Source: Mangrovimicrobium sp033283325 (GTDB lineage Bacteria > Pseudomonadota > Gammaproteobacteria > Pseudomonadales > Halieaceae). Taken from it: 64,000 nt of DNA. Below are positions 8,742-17,385 of this stretch, one piece after another. The position numbers and the translations under genes are program-made. The notes beneath the pieces were generated by a model. That model saw only the letters and a program-made list of their open reading frames with translations. It was not told the origin of the DNA and did no database searches. How positions within the stretch are numbered: the stretch's first letter is position 1; each line of letters starts with the position of its first letter. The DNA is taken from positions 124,001 through 188,000 of the forward strand of contig JAWMQO010000004.1 in NCBI GenBank assembly GCA_033283325.1, given 5' to 3'.

Positions 8742-9944
8742 ATGTTGAGTTTGGCATATCCCAATTCGAGTTCGATGGAACTCCCACTACTGGCGACAAA
8801 GCCGGGATTCCTGGGAGCGCTCCTCTTTGCTCTGCTCTACTTCAAGTTTTTTATTTCCTTCGATGTCGAGCTGGGCCTCCTGGGGCCACTCAACTACATC
8901 CTGGACATCCTGATGATGCCAGTCCTCGGGGTGACCCTGCTTCTGTATCATGACCGCCTGAGTGCGAACTCCCGGCTCTGCATTGCCGCCCTGATCACCT
9001 ATACCTTCTATTTGATAATTCAGGGCGCTTTCTACGAAAAGCCCGCGGCAACGACCATTTACTACACGCGCTTCGTACAGCCCCTGCTACTGTATTTCAG
9101 TCTGTTGCTGTGCTCGGCGAACCACCCCGCCCGGACCGCCAGATTGAGTGAATACCTTGCGCTTGTGGTGATACTGCTGGGCTTTGCCGGTCTCTGGTTC
9201 ATGCCGGAAACCAGCAATCACGAGGAATCGAAGTTTCCTACCTACTTCGGCAACCTGCATAAATCCGCCTACATATACTCAGTCGCCCTGATAGTAGGTG
9301 CGGTCGCCTACAAAACACAGTCCAGTGCGCGAAGGGCGTTCATCATCGGCTTGATGCTCTTCGGCCTGTATATGCTTGTGGTTGGCTGGTCCATACGCAC
9401 TCCGCTGGTTCTGCTGGCCGTCTACTTCGGCGTACTTTTTATGTGGCGTTTCGGCGCAACCGGGAAGGCTACGCTCTACCTCCTGCTACCTGTCACGATA
9501 CTCGGCCTGGCATTGCTGACCGCCGATACCATCGACTGGAATCGCATTTCCTCGGGACGCCTGAATATGTGGCAGGCCAAGCTGCAAATGCTGGCAGACG
9601 CCGATCTCCGCCAGCTTGTTTTCGGCCGTGGCTTCGGCAGCGATTACATACGGGTAGACAACTGGTTTGGAGAGAAGGACTCGCACAACAACTTCCTCCA
9701 GACCATTACAGAACTCGGCCTGGTTGGCCTCGGCTTACTTACCACCTGCCTGGTTCTGTTATACCGGGTCCAGCCGAACCTGCAGGGTCGCGCCCTCGTC
9801 CTGGGGTACATCGCCACCGGCCTGTTCAGCAACGGCATCATCTACCGTCTCGTTCCGGGCTACCTGTTTGCCATCGCCCTCGCCTACATCGCCTTCACAG
9901 CCTGCGAACGACATCCCATTGCCAGCGCATCAAGGAGAATCTGA
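8742..9944 (+). CDS. O-antigen ligase family membrane protein (second copy)
   Basis: About 400 aa with many membrane helices and the Wzy_C-type loop motif DSHNNFLQTITELGLVGLG near residue 310-330. Together with the minus-strand relative at 5061-6470 this gives the locus two ligase/polymerase candidates. The frame is open further upstream, but the segment before 8742 overlaps the sugar transferase and is not membrane-like. I therefore place the start at ATG 8742; ATG 8775 is the alternative. The gene begins 11 bp after the sugar transferase stop and ends just before the acyltransferase, consistent with one transcript. Confidence 0.85.
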   Translation: MLSLAYPNSSSMELPLLATKPGFLGALLFALLYFKFFISFDVELGLLGPLNYILDILMMPVLGVTLLLYHDRLSANSRLCIAALITYTFYLIIQGAFYEKPAATTIYYTRFVQPLLLYFSLLLCSANHPARTARLSEYLALVVILLGFAGLWFMPETSNHEESKFPTYFGNLHKSAYIYSVALIVGAVAYKTQSSARRAFIIGLMLFGLYMLVVGWSIRTPLVLLAVYFGVLFMWRFGATGKATLYLLLPVTILGLALLTADTIDWNRISSGRLNMWQAKLQMLADADLRQLVFGRGFGSDYIRVDNWFGEKDSHNNFLQTITELGLVGLGLLTTCLVLLYRVQPNLQGRALVLGYIATGLFSNGIIYRLVPGYLFAIALAYIAFTACERHPIASASRRI

Positions 9945-9946
9945 TC

Positions 9947-10432
9947 GTGCCCTATCAGCGCCCCACCCGCTACTTCAATGCCATCACGCTGTACCGCATA
10001 TACCGTCGCGGTGGTGGAGCACTCTCGCGAATCGGCTTTTTTCGCGCTTTTGCCGAATCACTCACCTACTTCCTTTTCAATTGCTCGATTCCCGCCACTT
10101 GTCGTATTGGCGAGCGGACCTACTGTTCCCACCGGGGAATGTCAGTGGTGATCCACAAGGACGCGGTAATCGGATCAGACTGTGTGATCGGTTCCTGCGT
10201 AACCATCGGCGGACGGGGCAAGGGCGTCGACGGTGCCCCGCTTATCGGCAACGGCGTTTACATCGCTACCGGGGCGAAAATCCTCGGGCCGGTCACTATC
10301 GGCGACAACGCGGTTATCGGCGCGAACAGCGTGGTGCTCAAGGATGTTTTGGCCAACCAGACCGTGGTGGGCATTCCGGCACAGCCACTGGCAAGCCCGA
10401 CAGCGGCTCCCCGGGCGGAGGACGCTGCATGA
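9947..10432 (+). CDS. Hexapeptide-repeat acyltransferase (serine acetyltransferase-like)
   Basis: A 161-aa left-handed beta-helix protein with imperfect hexapeptide repeats (VIHKDAVIGSDCVIGSCVTI, then GAKILGPVTIGDNAVIGANS). The fold is shared with CysE and with polysaccharide O-acetyltransferases. In this operon it probably acetylates a sugar or sugar nucleotide. The start is GTG 9947, with AAGGAG 9 nt upstream, two bases after the previous stop. Its stop overlaps the next ATG (ATGA). Confidence 0.85.
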   Translation: MPYQRPTRYFNAITLYRIYRRGGGALSRIGFFRAFAESLTYFLFNCSIPATCRIGERTYCSHRGMSVVIHKDAVIGSDCVIGSCVTIGGRGKGVDGAPLIGNGVYIATGAKILGPVTIGDNAVIGANSVVLKDVLANQTVVGIPAQPLASPTAAPRAEDAA

Positions 10433-11331
10433 GCTACCTGATCATCGGTGGAACCGAGAAAGCCGGGACAACCTCGGTCTTCGAGTACCTCGCCATTCAT
10501 CCGCAGGTGCGCCCGTCGATCCGCAAGGAAACTGACTACTTCCGACAGTCGCACTGCAGTGAGTATGACTACCAGCAGTTTTTTTCACGCGGTGGCTCTG
10601 GCCAGGTGTGTGTCGAGGCCTCACCGGGCTACCTCGGGCTGGCGAGTGAAGTCGCGCCGCGAATTCACCATGCCCTGCCCCAAAGCAGGCTCCTGTTCAT
10701 CCTCCGCGACCCGGTCGAGCGATTTCAATCCAGTTACCGTTTCCATCGCAGCAAGTACTTCATACCCGACGACCTGGACATCGATACCTATACCGAGATG
10801 TGCCTGGCATTCGACGAGGGAAAAATCGCACTGGCGGATACACCCTTCGAGAATCGCTGGTTCATGGATGTGCTTCCCGCGGGCCGCTACGCATCCCACC
10901 TGAAACACTATATCGATCGTTTCGATGAACGCGTCATGTTGCTCGATTTCGATTACCTGAATCGCGATCCAGCCACGGTCATGCAGGGTATTTCCAGGGC
11001 AATGGGCATCGATGAAGACTTCTACCGGGACTTCGAGTTTTTCCGCTCCAACTCTACATTCCAGGGCAAGCTGAAACCCCTGCACAGCCTGGGCATGAAG
11101 GTGAACGATCGAATGGAGCCACTGTTGCGCCGACACCCGCGCCTGAAGCGGCGAATCGTCGATATGTACCGGCGGGTGAATGGCGCGTCCACGCCAGAGG
11201 GCGCCACCCTTTCGCCGGCGAGCGCCCAGCGCCTGCGTGACTACTACTACCGCGAAGTCGAGCAGGTAAGGCAAATGTTCCAGGGAATACAACAGCAGGA
11301 CATCAACTGGAGATACTTCCATGCCGCTTAG
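10429..11331 (+). CDS. Sulfotransferase domain protein
   Basis: About 300 aa. The N-terminal 5'-phosphosulfate-binding loop (GGTEKAGTTSVFEYLAIHP) and the 3'-phosphate motif (LRDPVERFQSSYRFHR) of PAPS-dependent sulfotransferases are both present. The likely role is transfer of sulfate from PAPS to a sugar of the exopolysaccharide. ATG 10429 overlaps the previous stop by 4 bp and has GGAGG upstream. The longer upstream open frame is the acyltransferase read out of frame. A second, different sulfotransferase lies at 13326. Confidence 0.88.
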   Translation: MSYLIIGGTEKAGTTSVFEYLAIHPQVRPSIRKETDYFRQSHCSEYDYQQFFSRGGSGQVCVEASPGYLGLASEVAPRIHHALPQSRLLFILRDPVERFQSSYRFHRSKYFIPDDLDIDTYTEMCLAFDEGKIALADTPFENRWFMDVLPAGRYASHLKHYIDRFDERVMLLDFDYLNRDPATVMQGISRAMGIDEDFYRDFEFFRSNSTFQGKLKPLHSLGMKVNDRMEPLLRRHPRLKRRIVDMYRRVNGASTPEGATLSPASAQRLRDYYYREVEQVRQMFQGIQQQDINWRYFHAA

Positions 11332-12388
11332 CATCGTTACCGTGAGCACCAGGGCACCCGGCGGTATTCGCGCTGTGGTAGAGAATTACCAGCAGAGCGA
11401 TGTATTCGCCGGCTACGAATCCTACTGGCTGGCATCCCATGGCGAGGGCAGCGTTGCCCATCGTATCTGGCTGTACCTGAGTTGTCTGTTCCAGATACTT
11501 CGCCTGCGCCTGCGGGGACATCGCCTCTATCACCTGCACATGGCAATGAAGGGCAGTTTCTTCCGCAAGATGATACTGGTCTTCCTGCTCAAACTGAGCC
11601 GTGCCAGGGTCATCCTTCACCTGCACGGTTCGGAGTTCGACCAGTACCACGAGGATACCTCGGCGCTGGTCAAGTGGCTCATGCGCCACACCCTGCGCGC
11701 AGCCGATGTCGTCGTGGTGCTCTCGCGCAAGTGGCAGGACACCGTGAACGGAATCGATTCACGCGTTCGCTCGCGGGTAATTTACAACTATGTGGAACCG
11801 CTGAGCGAAGACGCGGCGCCGCTCATCGTCGCTCGCGCCGGGGAGAACAGCGAGAGAGTCCGTTACGTGTACATGGGCGAGGTGGGGCAGCGCAAAGGCA
11901 TTTACGACCTGCTTCCCGCCTTCGCCCAACTGAGCCGCGTCAACAGTAACGTGGAATTGATCGTATGTGGAAGCGGTGAGATCGAACAGGCCATGACGAC
12001 GGCCCGCGACTGCGGCCTGAATGGAGAAGTGACGTTTGCGGGCTGGATATCGGGAGAGGAGAAGCGGGCGATGCTCAACAGCGCCGACGTCCTGGTGCTG
12101 CCCTCCTACCACGAAGGCCTGCCCATGGCCATCCTCGAGGCGATGAGCCTCGGAAAGTGCGTAATTTCCTCAACTGTCGGAGGAATTCCGGAGGTGATCT
12201 CCTCCGGCCAGAACGGCCTGCTGCATGGCCCCGGGGACCTGCCCACCCTGGTGGAAATGCTCACAAGAGCCGCGGATCCAGACACCCGAAAGGAACTCGG
12301 ACGTAACGGTAGGACCAGCTACTTCGAACGCTTTACGCCCAGTATTGTCGTGCCACAAATTCGGGAGATGTACCATGAACTCACCTAA
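11321..12388 (+). CDS. Glycosyltransferase family 4-like protein
   Basis: A 355-aa GT-B-fold transferase with a retaining-type nucleotide-sugar-binding motif (SYHEGLPMAILEAMSLGKCV followed by SSTVGGIPEVI) in the C-terminal half. The N-terminal part carries the glycine-rich acceptor-side start (VSTRAPGGIRAVVENY). It overlaps the sulfotransferase by 11 bp and the next gene by 14 bp, so it is translationally coupled. It presumably adds one sugar of the repeat unit on the cytoplasmic face. Donor and acceptor are unknown. Confidence 0.9.
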   Translation: MPLSIVTVSTRAPGGIRAVVENYQQSDVFAGYESYWLASHGEGSVAHRIWLYLSCLFQILRLRLRGHRLYHLHMAMKGSFFRKMILVFLLKLSRARVILHLHGSEFDQYHEDTSALVKWLMRHTLRAADVVVVLSRKWQDTVNGIDSRVRSRVIYNYVEPLSEDAAPLIVARAGENSERVRYVYMGEVGQRKGIYDLLPAFAQLSRVNSNVELIVCGSGEIEQAMTTARDCGLNGEVTFAGWISGEEKRAMLNSADVLVLPSYHEGLPMAILEAMSLGKCVISSTVGGIPEVISSGQNGLLHGPGDLPTLVEMLTRAADPDTRKELGRNGRTSYFERFTPSIVVPQIREMYHELT

Positions 12389-12851
12389 ACTGCTCGCCGT
12401 CTGCTCCGGCGGTGGTCACCTTATCGAACTGCAGCGCCTGGCGCCGGCATTCAGCGACCATGCCGTCACCCTGGTGTCCACTTCGCCTGACGCACCGGAC
12501 GGCATTGAATTTTCGCAATACTACTGCGTATCCGACAGTAACGCGGAAGTTAAACTCGCGCTGCTGCGCACTGCACTGCAATTGGCTCGAATCATCATCA
12601 GGGAGAGGCCTCGGGTGATCATCTCCACCGGCGCCGCGCCGGGCCTGCTCGCCCTGGTATGGGGGCGGCTCCTGTTTCGCAAGCTGATCTGGATAGACAG
12701 CCTCGCCAACCCCGAGCGCATGTCCTTTTCGGGCAGGCTGGCCCGCCGCATCACGCCCTACTGCTTCACCCAATGGCCGCACCTGTGCGAGCGGGAAGAA
12801 GTCCGCTACATCGGCAGCCTCATACCAATGCAGCCGGAGACCGCACTGTGA
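12375..12851 (+). CDS. Alg14/PssD-like glycosyltransferase subunit
   Basis: A 158-aa protein beginning SPKLLAVCSGGGHLIELQRL, the hallmark of the Alg14/PssD/CpsF family. It is the membrane-anchoring, acceptor-binding half of a split GT28-type glycosyltransferase. The start is ATG 12375, with GGGAG upstream, inside the end of the GT4 gene. Its stop overlaps the GTG start of the next gene (GTGA). The partner is the neighbouring Alg13/PssE-like protein; the pair should act as one glycosyltransferase, often glucuronosyl or galactosyl in known systems. Confidence 0.88.
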   Translation: MNSPKLLAVCSGGGHLIELQRLAPAFSDHAVTLVSTSPDAPDGIEFSQYYCVSDSNAEVKLALLRTALQLARIIIRERPRVIISTGAAPGLLALVWGRLLFRKLIWIDSLANPERMSFSGRLARRITPYCFTQWPHLCEREEVRYIGSLIPMQPETAL

Positions 12852-13324
12852 TATTCCTGACCGTTGGCACCCAACTTCCCTTCGACCGCCTGGTTTCCAT
12901 GGTCGATGAATATTGCGGCCGTCACCCCGGGCTTGATGTCTTCGGGCAGATCGGCGAGGGAGAATACCAACCCCGCCACTTCGAATCAGTTCCCATGATG
13001 AGCCTCGCGGAAAGCCGCAGCTGTTTCCAATGCGCGGACATCATCATCTCGCACGTCGGGATCGGCTCGATTCTGACGGCGCGGGGGTTCGGCAAACCCA
13101 TCCTGATGATGGCACGCCTGGCACAGTTCCAGGAGCACCGCGACAACCACCAGGAGCAAACCCTCCGCCATTTCCAGCGCATGCACCAGTGTTACCCCTT
13201 CTCCGATGCCAGTGAACTGGAGAGAGTCCTGGACCAGACACGGAACAACTTTGACAACGGCGCTGGCCTTTCACCTTACGCACCGGAAAACATGCTGCAG
13301 GAACTCAGGAGGCTATTGGTTTGA
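12848..13324 (+). CDS. Alg13/PssE-like glycosyltransferase subunit
   Basis: A 158-aa protein starting (GTG 12848) with IFLTVGTQLPFDRLVSMVDE, the typical Alg13/PssE N-terminus. The motif HVGIGSILTARGFGKPILMM resembles the donor-binding loop of the C-terminal half of MurG-like GT28 enzymes. It forms the catalytic donor-binding half with the Alg14-like protein encoded immediately upstream. GGAG lies 8 nt before the GTG. Confidence 0.88.
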   Translation: MIFLTVGTQLPFDRLVSMVDEYCGRHPGLDVFGQIGEGEYQPRHFESVPMMSLAESRSCFQCADIIISHVGIGSILTARGFGKPILMMARLAQFQEHRDNHQEQTLRHFQRMHQCYPFSDASELERVLDQTRNNFDNGAGLSPYAPENMLQELRRLLV

Positions 13325-13325
13325 T

Positions 13326-14264
13326 ATGCCCAGTATGAACTCAAACGCAAGGCCCGTAGACCGGCACCTGCCAATCACCTTCGTGACCGGCTACCCGCGC
13401 TCGGGGACGACCCTGCTCGCCAACCAACTCAATCGCCTCAAGGACGTGGTGGTAGGGCCAGAAACCCAGTATTTTCGCGCTGCTTACAAACAACTCAAGA
13501 GCGCCAGGACCGGACGGCGCTTCCTGGAAATTCTCGGCAGCGACAAGCGCCTGGAAGATTTCGAGTTAAGCCCCTCGCTGCTGGCGGATGCCGCTCGCGA
13601 CAGCGGCTTCGATCGAGATCGTTTCCTCTCCGCCTTTCTACTGCGTTATGCAGAAAGCAAAGGCGTAGAGAAGCCTGCAATACTTGTCGAGAAAACGCCT
13701 GCGCACATTCTCTACGCCAGACAGATTCTGGAATGCTACCCCAATGCCTCTTTCATCTACCTGGTCAAAGATCCGCGAGATGTAGTGAGCTCCAATCTTC
13801 GTGTCGACTGGATACATTCCAACGTGGCCAAGCACTGCGCCTCCTGGAACATGTACAACGACGCCTTCGTGCGTCTTCACCAGCAGCTTCCCGGGCGTGT
13901 TCACCTGGTCCGCTTCGAGGACCTGGTCACCGCCCTGCGCCTGCAGATACGCCAGATCTGCCAGTTCCTCAGCATACCCTACGACGCCGAATCAGGCCGG
14001 ACTGCGAGCGCGGTACCCGCCTGGGAAGCCGAATGGAAGGCGGACTCGCTGGGGGAAGTCGATCCCGGCAAAGCCTATCGCTGGCAAAACGACGACAGCC
14101 TGAAACAGCACCTCCTGGTAAGCGCCATGACCCGACGCTACCGAAGCATGTTCCATTATGAGCGGGAACCCGAAGGCGCAAGGCCGCGCTTCCTGCCGCG
14201 CGCCTGGGCCTACAACAGCCCGGCGTATAAATCCATGCTGCGTTTTCGACGCGTCTACCTCTAG
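13326..14264 (+). CDS. Second sulfotransferase family protein
   Basis: About 312 aa. Its 5'-PSB loop TGYPRSGTTLLANQLNRL and 3'-PB motif KDPRDVVSSNLRVDW mark a PAPS-dependent sulfotransferase, clearly different in sequence from the one at 10429. Having two makes a sulfated polymer with at least two sulfation positions a reasonable expectation. The start is ATG 13326, one base after the previous stop; AGGAGG is about 13 nt upstream, a little far, and ATG 13335 is an alternative. Confidence 0.88.
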   Translation: MPSMNSNARPVDRHLPITFVTGYPRSGTTLLANQLNRLKDVVVGPETQYFRAAYKQLKSARTGRRFLEILGSDKRLEDFELSPSLLADAARDSGFDRDRFLSAFLLRYAESKGVEKPAILVEKTPAHILYARQILECYPNASFIYLVKDPRDVVSSNLRVDWIHSNVAKHCASWNMYNDAFVRLHQQLPGRVHLVRFEDLVTALRLQIRQICQFLSIPYDAESGRTASAVPAWEAEWKADSLGEVDPGKAYRWQNDDSLKQHLLVSAMTRRYRSMFHYEREPEGARPRFLPRAWAYNSPAYKSMLRFRRVYL

Positions 14265-14275
14265 GTATTCGCCCG

Positions 14276-15580
14276 ATGGACCTGAGGCTTCAGTTGAGCA
14301 GGCACGAGCTGCTGTTCAGGAGCGCCTTCGCCATGGGACTGAAGGTGCTCTCTTCGGTATGCCTGCTGGGTTTCAACCTGCTGGTGGTACATCACTTCCA
14401 GCCGTCGGTGGCCGGGGAGTTCTTCCTCTGTATCACCCTGGTGCTGGTAGCCAGCCAGGTGGCGCGCTTCGGGATGGACAACGTGCTGGTCAGGCATGTT
14501 CCTCTACTTGCCGAACAGGGCGAGCGGGCGCAACTCGCCGCGCTCTGCGGCAGCGCGCTCGCGCTTACCCTGCTCGCCTCCAGCGTACTCGCGGCGCTCC
14601 TGTATTTTGCCGCGCCCGCGCTGTCGACCGCCCTGTTTTCCAATCCTGACATGGCGCCGATGATCTCACTGATGGGCCTTGCGGTACCTTTCTATTCGAT
14701 TTGCCTGCTCAACAGCTACATCAACCAGGGCATGCGCCGAATCTTCCATTACATCGTGGGCCTCAACCTCGGCCAGGTTACTCTCGCTTCGCTGTTGCTG
14801 ATAGGCGCGGTCAAGCTTGCCGGACTTGAGGCCAGCGCCAATCTGCTGGCCGTTTGTTACGTCGCCGGTTGCGCCCTGATGATGGTTTATTCGCTGCTAT
14901 CGACTCGCGCCAGTGTTCCCTTGCATCCGACTGCCGCCAGTCGCTCCGTCGCCATCCGCCTGGTAGTCGAGTCGGCACCGCTGTTCGCCGTGGCCATGAC
15001 CCAATTGATCATGGTCTGGAGCAGCCAGTTCCTGCTCGGCGTCTGGGCCGGTCCCGAGGATGTCGCCGTGTACACCATTGCACAAAGGGTAGCGATGCTG
15101 ACCAGCTTCGTGCTGGTCGCGGTCAACGGAGTGGTCGCTCCACGATTCTCGCTGCTTTACCACGAGGGCCGTCTCGGGGAGCTGGAAGCACTGTCGAAAA
15201 AATCGGTTCGCCTGATGCTTTGCATGGCGACTCCACTGCTGCTGGCCATGCTCGCTTTCCCTGAATGGATTCTCGGGATATTCGGTTCAGCGTACACCGC
15301 CGGGGCCCTCGTGTTATCGATTCTCGCACTCGGCCAGTTCGTCAATGTCATCACCGGCTCGGTAGGCTACCTGCTACAGATGTCCGGCCACTATCGCGAA
15401 GTGCGCAACAATACCTTGCTCGCAGCACTGCTGGCGCTTGTGCTCAACTACCTGCTCATCCCCAACTACGGCCCACTGGGCGGGGCGATCGCGGCGGCTG
15501 CAGCACTTTCGCTGGTCAATCTCCTCGGGGTCTGGCACGTGCGCAAACACCTCGGCTTTCACACTCTGCAAATCACCTGA
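14276..15580 (+). CDS. Polysaccharide flippase (Wzx/MOP family)
   Basis: A 434-aa membrane protein with about 12-14 predicted helices, typical of Wzx-like oligosaccharide flippases. It would move the lipid-linked repeat unit across the inner membrane. Supporting segments are GEFFLCITLVLVASQVARFG in the first third and the hydrophobic C-terminal half ending in LVNLLGVWHVRKHLGFH. It begins 11 bp after the sulfotransferase stop. With two Wzy-like proteins, a Wzc-like co-polymerase and a Wza-like exporter nearby, the locus fits a Wzx/Wzy-dependent pathway. Confidence 0.88.
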   Translation: MDLRLQLSRHELLFRSAFAMGLKVLSSVCLLGFNLLVVHHFQPSVAGEFFLCITLVLVASQVARFGMDNVLVRHVPLLAEQGERAQLAALCGSALALTLLASSVLAALLYFAAPALSTALFSNPDMAPMISLMGLAVPFYSICLLNSYINQGMRRIFHYIVGLNLGQVTLASLLLIGAVKLAGLEASANLLAVCYVAGCALMMVYSLLSTRASVPLHPTAASRSVAIRLVVESAPLFAVAMTQLIMVWSSQFLLGVWAGPEDVAVYTIAQRVAMLTSFVLVAVNGVVAPRFSLLYHEGRLGELEALSKKSVRLMLCMATPLLLAMLAFPEWILGIFGSAYTAGALVLSILALGQFVNVITGSVGYLLQMSGHYREVRNNTLLAALLALVLNYLLIPNYGPLGGAIAAAAALSLVNLLGVWHVRKHLGFHTLQIT

Positions 15581-15619
15581 CGCGCGCTCCCGCCCGGGCG
15601 GAGAGTTGCGCATGCACCC

Positions 15620-16561
15620 ATGGCAATGAGCAAATTCCTACCTAAAATCCTGCTGGCACTGTCGCTGCCCCTGGCACTGCCAGTGTCGCCAGCCCTGTCG
15701 TTCCCGGTTGAAAGCGTTCCGGAAAGGGATTATTACAAGCGGCCCTTCGCCGACTCTTCACCATGGAACAGGGAGCTGGCGAGCTACGCATTCTCGTCCG
15801 GGCAGATGCAGCCAGCGGTATTCGATCCCCCGGCCCACATTCATATCAACAGCAATACCTGGTCGATTCCCTTTTATCTCGCAGAAAACAGCGATCCGCC
15901 GCGTTCGATCTATCTGAGAAAGCTCAACGATTCAATCAGCGTACCTTTCCCCAAGGGCAGTGTCCCGGCACCCGGCACCGATGCACACCTGAGTATCATG
16001 ACTCCCGACCAGGCTACCATTTATGAATTCTTTCGGTTTGACCTGCCCAATCGGGCGAACACTTTCAAGGCCATCGATGCGAGGGGCAGTGGTGTAGCGG
16101 AAAAAAGTGGGCAGAACATTGGCTCACGGGCCTACGGCGGATCCTCTGTGGGGGGCTTGATTCGCCGCTGGGAGCTGGAATCCGGGAGTATCGATCACGC
16201 CCTCGCCATAGCGCTGAGTACCAATTACCTGAAACCGGGCTTTGTGCCGCCCGCCACAAGCGAGGACACTCACAGCGCCCAGTGGTATAGCGGCAGTATC
16301 CCGATGGGCTCGCTGTTTACACTCGCTTCGGAGATCGACGAGAAGGACCTTCCGGAGGGACGCCTGGCACGGCTAATCGTAAAGGCTCTGCAGGAATACG
16401 GCGCCTATGTGGTGGATTCCGGTGGCGACGATGCGATTCTGTTCTATGCGGAACCCGGAATGGACAAGGACATGCTGCTCGAAAGCGCCCGCGAACTGAA
16501 CGCCATTATTCCCTACCTCCGCCTGATCCGCAGGGAGGATCAGGGTTCCAGCGAAAAGTAG
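15620..16561 (+). CDS. Secreted protein of unknown function, end of exopolysaccharide operon
   Basis: A 313-aa protein with a signal peptide (FLPKILLALSLPLALPVSPA, cleavage near SFP). The mature part has conserved-looking blocks: PFADSSPWNRELASY, GSRAYGGSSVGGLIRRWELE, SIDHALAIALS, and near the C-terminus ALQEYGAYVVDSGGDDAI. I have the impression that similar blocks occur in secreted proteins of actinobacteria and fungi without assigned function, but cannot verify this. A periplasmic role in polymer processing or assembly is inferred only from context. The 3' end overlaps the convergent TPR-protein gene by 22 bp. Confidence 0.7.
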   Translation: MAMSKFLPKILLALSLPLALPVSPALSFPVESVPERDYYKRPFADSSPWNRELASYAFSSGQMQPAVFDPPAHIHINSNTWSIPFYLAENSDPPRSIYLRKLNDSISVPFPKGSVPAPGTDAHLSIMTPDQATIYEFFRFDLPNRANTFKAIDARGSGVAEKSGQNIGSRAYGGSSVGGLIRRWELESGSIDHALAIALSTNYLKPGFVPPATSEDTHSAQWYSGSIPMGSLFTLASEIDEKDLPEGRLARLIVKALQEYGAYVVDSGGDDAILFYAEPGMDKDMLLESARELNAIIPYLRLIRREDQGSSEK

Positions 16562-17385
16562 GGCCGGCGCTCGCGCAAATCTTCATCGGCACAGTAGGCG
16601 CGCAACTGTTCCAATGGCTGTGCCGCCGCCAGACCCGCCTGCTCGCAAAGTGGCTCCCAGGCCTGATAGGCCGCGACGATATCCGGAACGAATTCAGGGC
16701 TGCGCTGCAGCGCCCTGTCGAGATTGGCCAGTGCGAGCTGCCGAGATTCCGCGCCCAGTGACTCCCAGTGTTCCAGGGCGAGATCCGCAGCGAACAGTTG
16801 CACGTCATTCAACCATGGGCCGAAACGGACACTATTATCCAGGGCCTGGCGGAATTCGGCGGACTGGGATCGCTGCAGGACATATTCGGTACGAGCGATG
16901 TCCCACCAGTGGTAAGGCCAGGTCGGACGCAGTTGTGCCGCCCGGTAGAAGGCTTCCAGTGCACTGTTGGCACTTGCGCTAATTTCCTCCAGCGGCAGAT
17001 GGTTATCCTCGAACTTGTACTGGTAGAGCCGCCCCATATTGGCGTACAGCTCGGGATTTCCCGGTGCCAGCTGTATTGCCCGCTCCAGGGAATCATGGGC
17101 ATAGCGCCACTCGGCATCGTCCGGGGAAAAGGTCTCAGCGATCGGCTCGCTTGTGGATGGGCCTGCGGGAATCGTTGCGGATTCGAGCATGGCCATCTTC
17201 CGCTGTTCCCATTCCTGCATCAGCGAGAGCGCCGGGACCGCGCTGAATGCCGCCAGCGCGTCCCGCACGACCAGTGCTCCTGCGTAGCAAAGGCCCAGCA
17301 CCCCGACGACCGCGAGTATGCGCGGCAGGGGAAAACTCGAACTGTCCTCCGCCTTTGACACCATATCGCCTTCCACAATGCTCAA
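16540..17385 (-). CDS. Membrane-anchored TPR protein (VpsP-like)
   Basis: 281 aa. One N-terminal membrane helix (LAVVGVLGLCYAGALVVRDA) is followed by a periplasmic helical region with TPR-like repeats (ERAIQLAPGNPELYANMGRL and FYRAAQLRPTWPYHWWDIAR). It resembles the VpsP type of polysaccharide-biosynthesis accessory proteins. The ATG at 17385 overlaps the stop of the upstream phosphatase gene by 4 bp, so it is the last gene of the minus-strand export operon. It is probably a scaffold in the assembly complex. Confidence 0.7.
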   Translation of the reverse strand: MSIVEGDMVSKAEDSSSFPLPRILAVVGVLGLCYAGALVVRDALAAFSAVPALSLMQEWEQRKMAMLESATIPAGPSTSEPIAETFSPDDAEWRYAHDSLERAIQLAPGNPELYANMGRLYQYKFEDNHLPLEEISASANSALEAFYRAAQLRPTWPYHWWDIARTEYVLQRSQSAEFRQALDNSVRFGPWLNDVQLFAADLALEHWESLGAESRQLALANLDRALQRSPEFVPDIVAAYQAWEPLCEQAGLAAAQPLEQLRAYCADEDLRERRPYFSLEP

